64,000 nucleotides of DNA from NCBI RefSeq assembly GCF_030010415.1, contig NZ_JASCSA010000016.1; one strand, 5' to 3'. Shown here in pieces: positions 63,214-64,000 of this stretch. Source of the stretch: Cobetia amphilecti. Lineage in GTDB: Bacteria; Pseudomonadota; Gammaproteobacteria; Pseudomonadales; Halomonadaceae. Positions within the stretch are counted from its first letter, which is position 1. Each line of letters opens with the position of its first letter. A program made the translations under genes and the position numbers. The notes below the pieces were generated by a model, which was not told where the DNA came from, did not search any database, and was given only the letters and a program-made list of their open reading frames with translations.

Positions 63214-64000
63214 TTACTGGTTGAAGCCGACTTCATTGACCATCTGAGCAGCACGCTTGCGGTATTTGGCGACCTCGGTCAGCGAGAGGTCATCCTGCTT
63301 GAACTCGCCCCAGGACGTCAGCAGCTCCGAGCTTTCGGCAGCCGGGTTGGCCGGGTACTCGAAATTGACCTCGGCATACATGTGCTGGGCGGTCTTCTCG
63401 GTCAAGAAGCGCATCAGCTTGAGCGCATTCTCTTCGTGCGGCGCGTACTTGGTCATCGCCATGCCGGAGATGTTCATGTGCGTGCCGACACCGTTCTGGT
63501 CCGGGAACTCGATGCGTGCCTTCTCGGCCCACGGACGCTGCTCGTCGTTGTCGAGCATCTTGCCGTAGTAGTAGCTGTTGCCGATGGCCACGTCACAGAC
63601 GTTGTCACGAATCGCCTTGATCTGATCGCGGTCCCCGCCCTGCGGCTTGCGCGCCAGGTTGTCCTTGAAGCCTTCCAGCCATTCGCGGGTCGCTTCCTCG
63701 CCGTTGTGGGCGATACGCGAGGCGATCAATGCCACGTTGTAGGGGTGATCACCGGCACGCGAACAGACACGGCCCTTGAGGCTCGGGTCCGCCAGATCGT
63801 CATAGCTTGCGACCTGACCGGCCTCGAGACGCTCGACGCTGGTGTAGAGCACGCGGGCACGGGTGGTGATACCGAACCACTGGTTGTCAGGACCGTGATA
63901 CTGCTCGGGCAGGTTGGCTTCGATGACGTCGTCATTGACGCTCTTGACCAGCTCTTCGTCGACCAGCTCCTGCAGGCGACCGATATCCACCGTCAGCAGG
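63214..64000 (-). CDS. fbpA: Iron(III)-binding periplasmic protein FbpA, N-terminus outside window
   Basis: The last 262 residues or so; the frame is open to the window edge. Visible parts match FbpA/FutA: NQWFGITTRARVLYTSVERL, LKGRVCSRAGDHPYNVALIAS, CDVAIGNSYYYGKML (Tyr pair that binds iron) and GVGTHMNISGMAMTKYAPH. The mature protein binds ferric iron in the periplasm and delivers it to FbpB. The signal peptide and promoter, where a Fur site would be expected, are beyond the edge. Confidence 0.93.
   Translation of the reverse strand, partial: LLTVDIGRLQELVDEELVKSVNDDVIEANLPEQYHGPDNQWFGITTRARVLYTSVERLEAGQVASYDDLADPSLKGRVCSRAGDHPYNVALIASRIAHNGEEATREWLEGFKDNLARKPQGGDRDQIKAIRDNVCDVAIGNSYYYGKMLDNDEQRPWAEKARIEFPDQNGVGTHMNISGMAMTKYAPHEENALKLMRFLTEKTAQHMYAEVNFEYPANPAAESSELLTSWGEFKQDDLSLTEVAKYRKRAAQMVNEVGFNQ

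Overview
This 64 kb window is GC-rich (roughly 60-65% by eye) and densely coded. It reads as chromosome of a halophilic gammaproteobacterium of the Halomonadaceae (Halomonas/Cobetia-like). The evidence is a BetI-BetB-BetA choline-to-glycine-betaine cluster next to a choline-binding protein, gammaproteobacterial gene blocks (miaB-phoH-ybeY-corC-lnt; ybeL/leuS-lptE-holA; trpE / trpGDC), fadE and fadBA, and NDH-2. The genus is an inference. I see no insertion sequence, prophage, CRISPR array, toxin-antitoxin pair or obvious island; nearly everything is core metabolism. Both edges cut features: an elongator tRNA-Met on the left and the iron-binding protein gene fbpA on the right.

Layout. 0-6 kb: choline capture (choX-like) and oxidation to betaine (betIBA), with a perfect BetI-type palindrome in the divergent spacer. 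6-9.3 kb: fadE and an unrecognised gene. 9.4-17 kb: a glycerol-3-phosphate / glycerophosphodiester operon (ugpBAEC-ugpQ, a DeoR/GlpR-type regulator, a HAD phosphatase) behind a Pho box. 17-22.4 kb: trpGDC with a trpL leader peptide and attenuator, then trpE and gph. 22.6-30 kb: ndh, GIY-YIG protein, rpe, ggt, an MFS transporter, a YajG lipoprotein, tpm and an SH3/coiled-coil membrane protein. 31.8-38.9 kb: miaB, phoH, ybeY, corC, lnt and a YdcF-like gene. 39-46.3 kb: a TPR/glycosyltransferase-like gene, ybeL, leuS, lptE, holA and a DUF6482-like gene. 46.5-52.6 kb: an amidohydrolase, fadBA and a DUF5924-like membrane protein. 52.7-64 kb: slyA, uspA, uup, tatD, an unrecognised gene, rhlE, an HPP membrane protein, and fbpBA.

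Regulation is unusually readable. I see a BetI palindrome, a Pho box placed as the -35 of ugpB, matching PsrA-type palindromes ahead of both fadE and fadBA, an Anr/FNR box at about -42 of the uspA promoter, and a complete trp attenuator with tandem Trp codons.

The least expected signals are: (1) short tandem duplications, often TGA-rich, between the stop codon and the terminator of many unrelated genes; (2) a ~100-residue acidic low-complexity insertion in the middle of the endoribonuclease YbeY; (3) an extended ugp operon that adds a phosphatase and a regulator; (4) duplicated hairpin elements in the rhlE leader combined with a repeat-rich RGG tail; (5) a 17/18 inverted repeat placing near-identical -10 elements on both strands between uup and tatD. 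I did not find a clearly new multi-gene system; these are the best candidates for follow-up.
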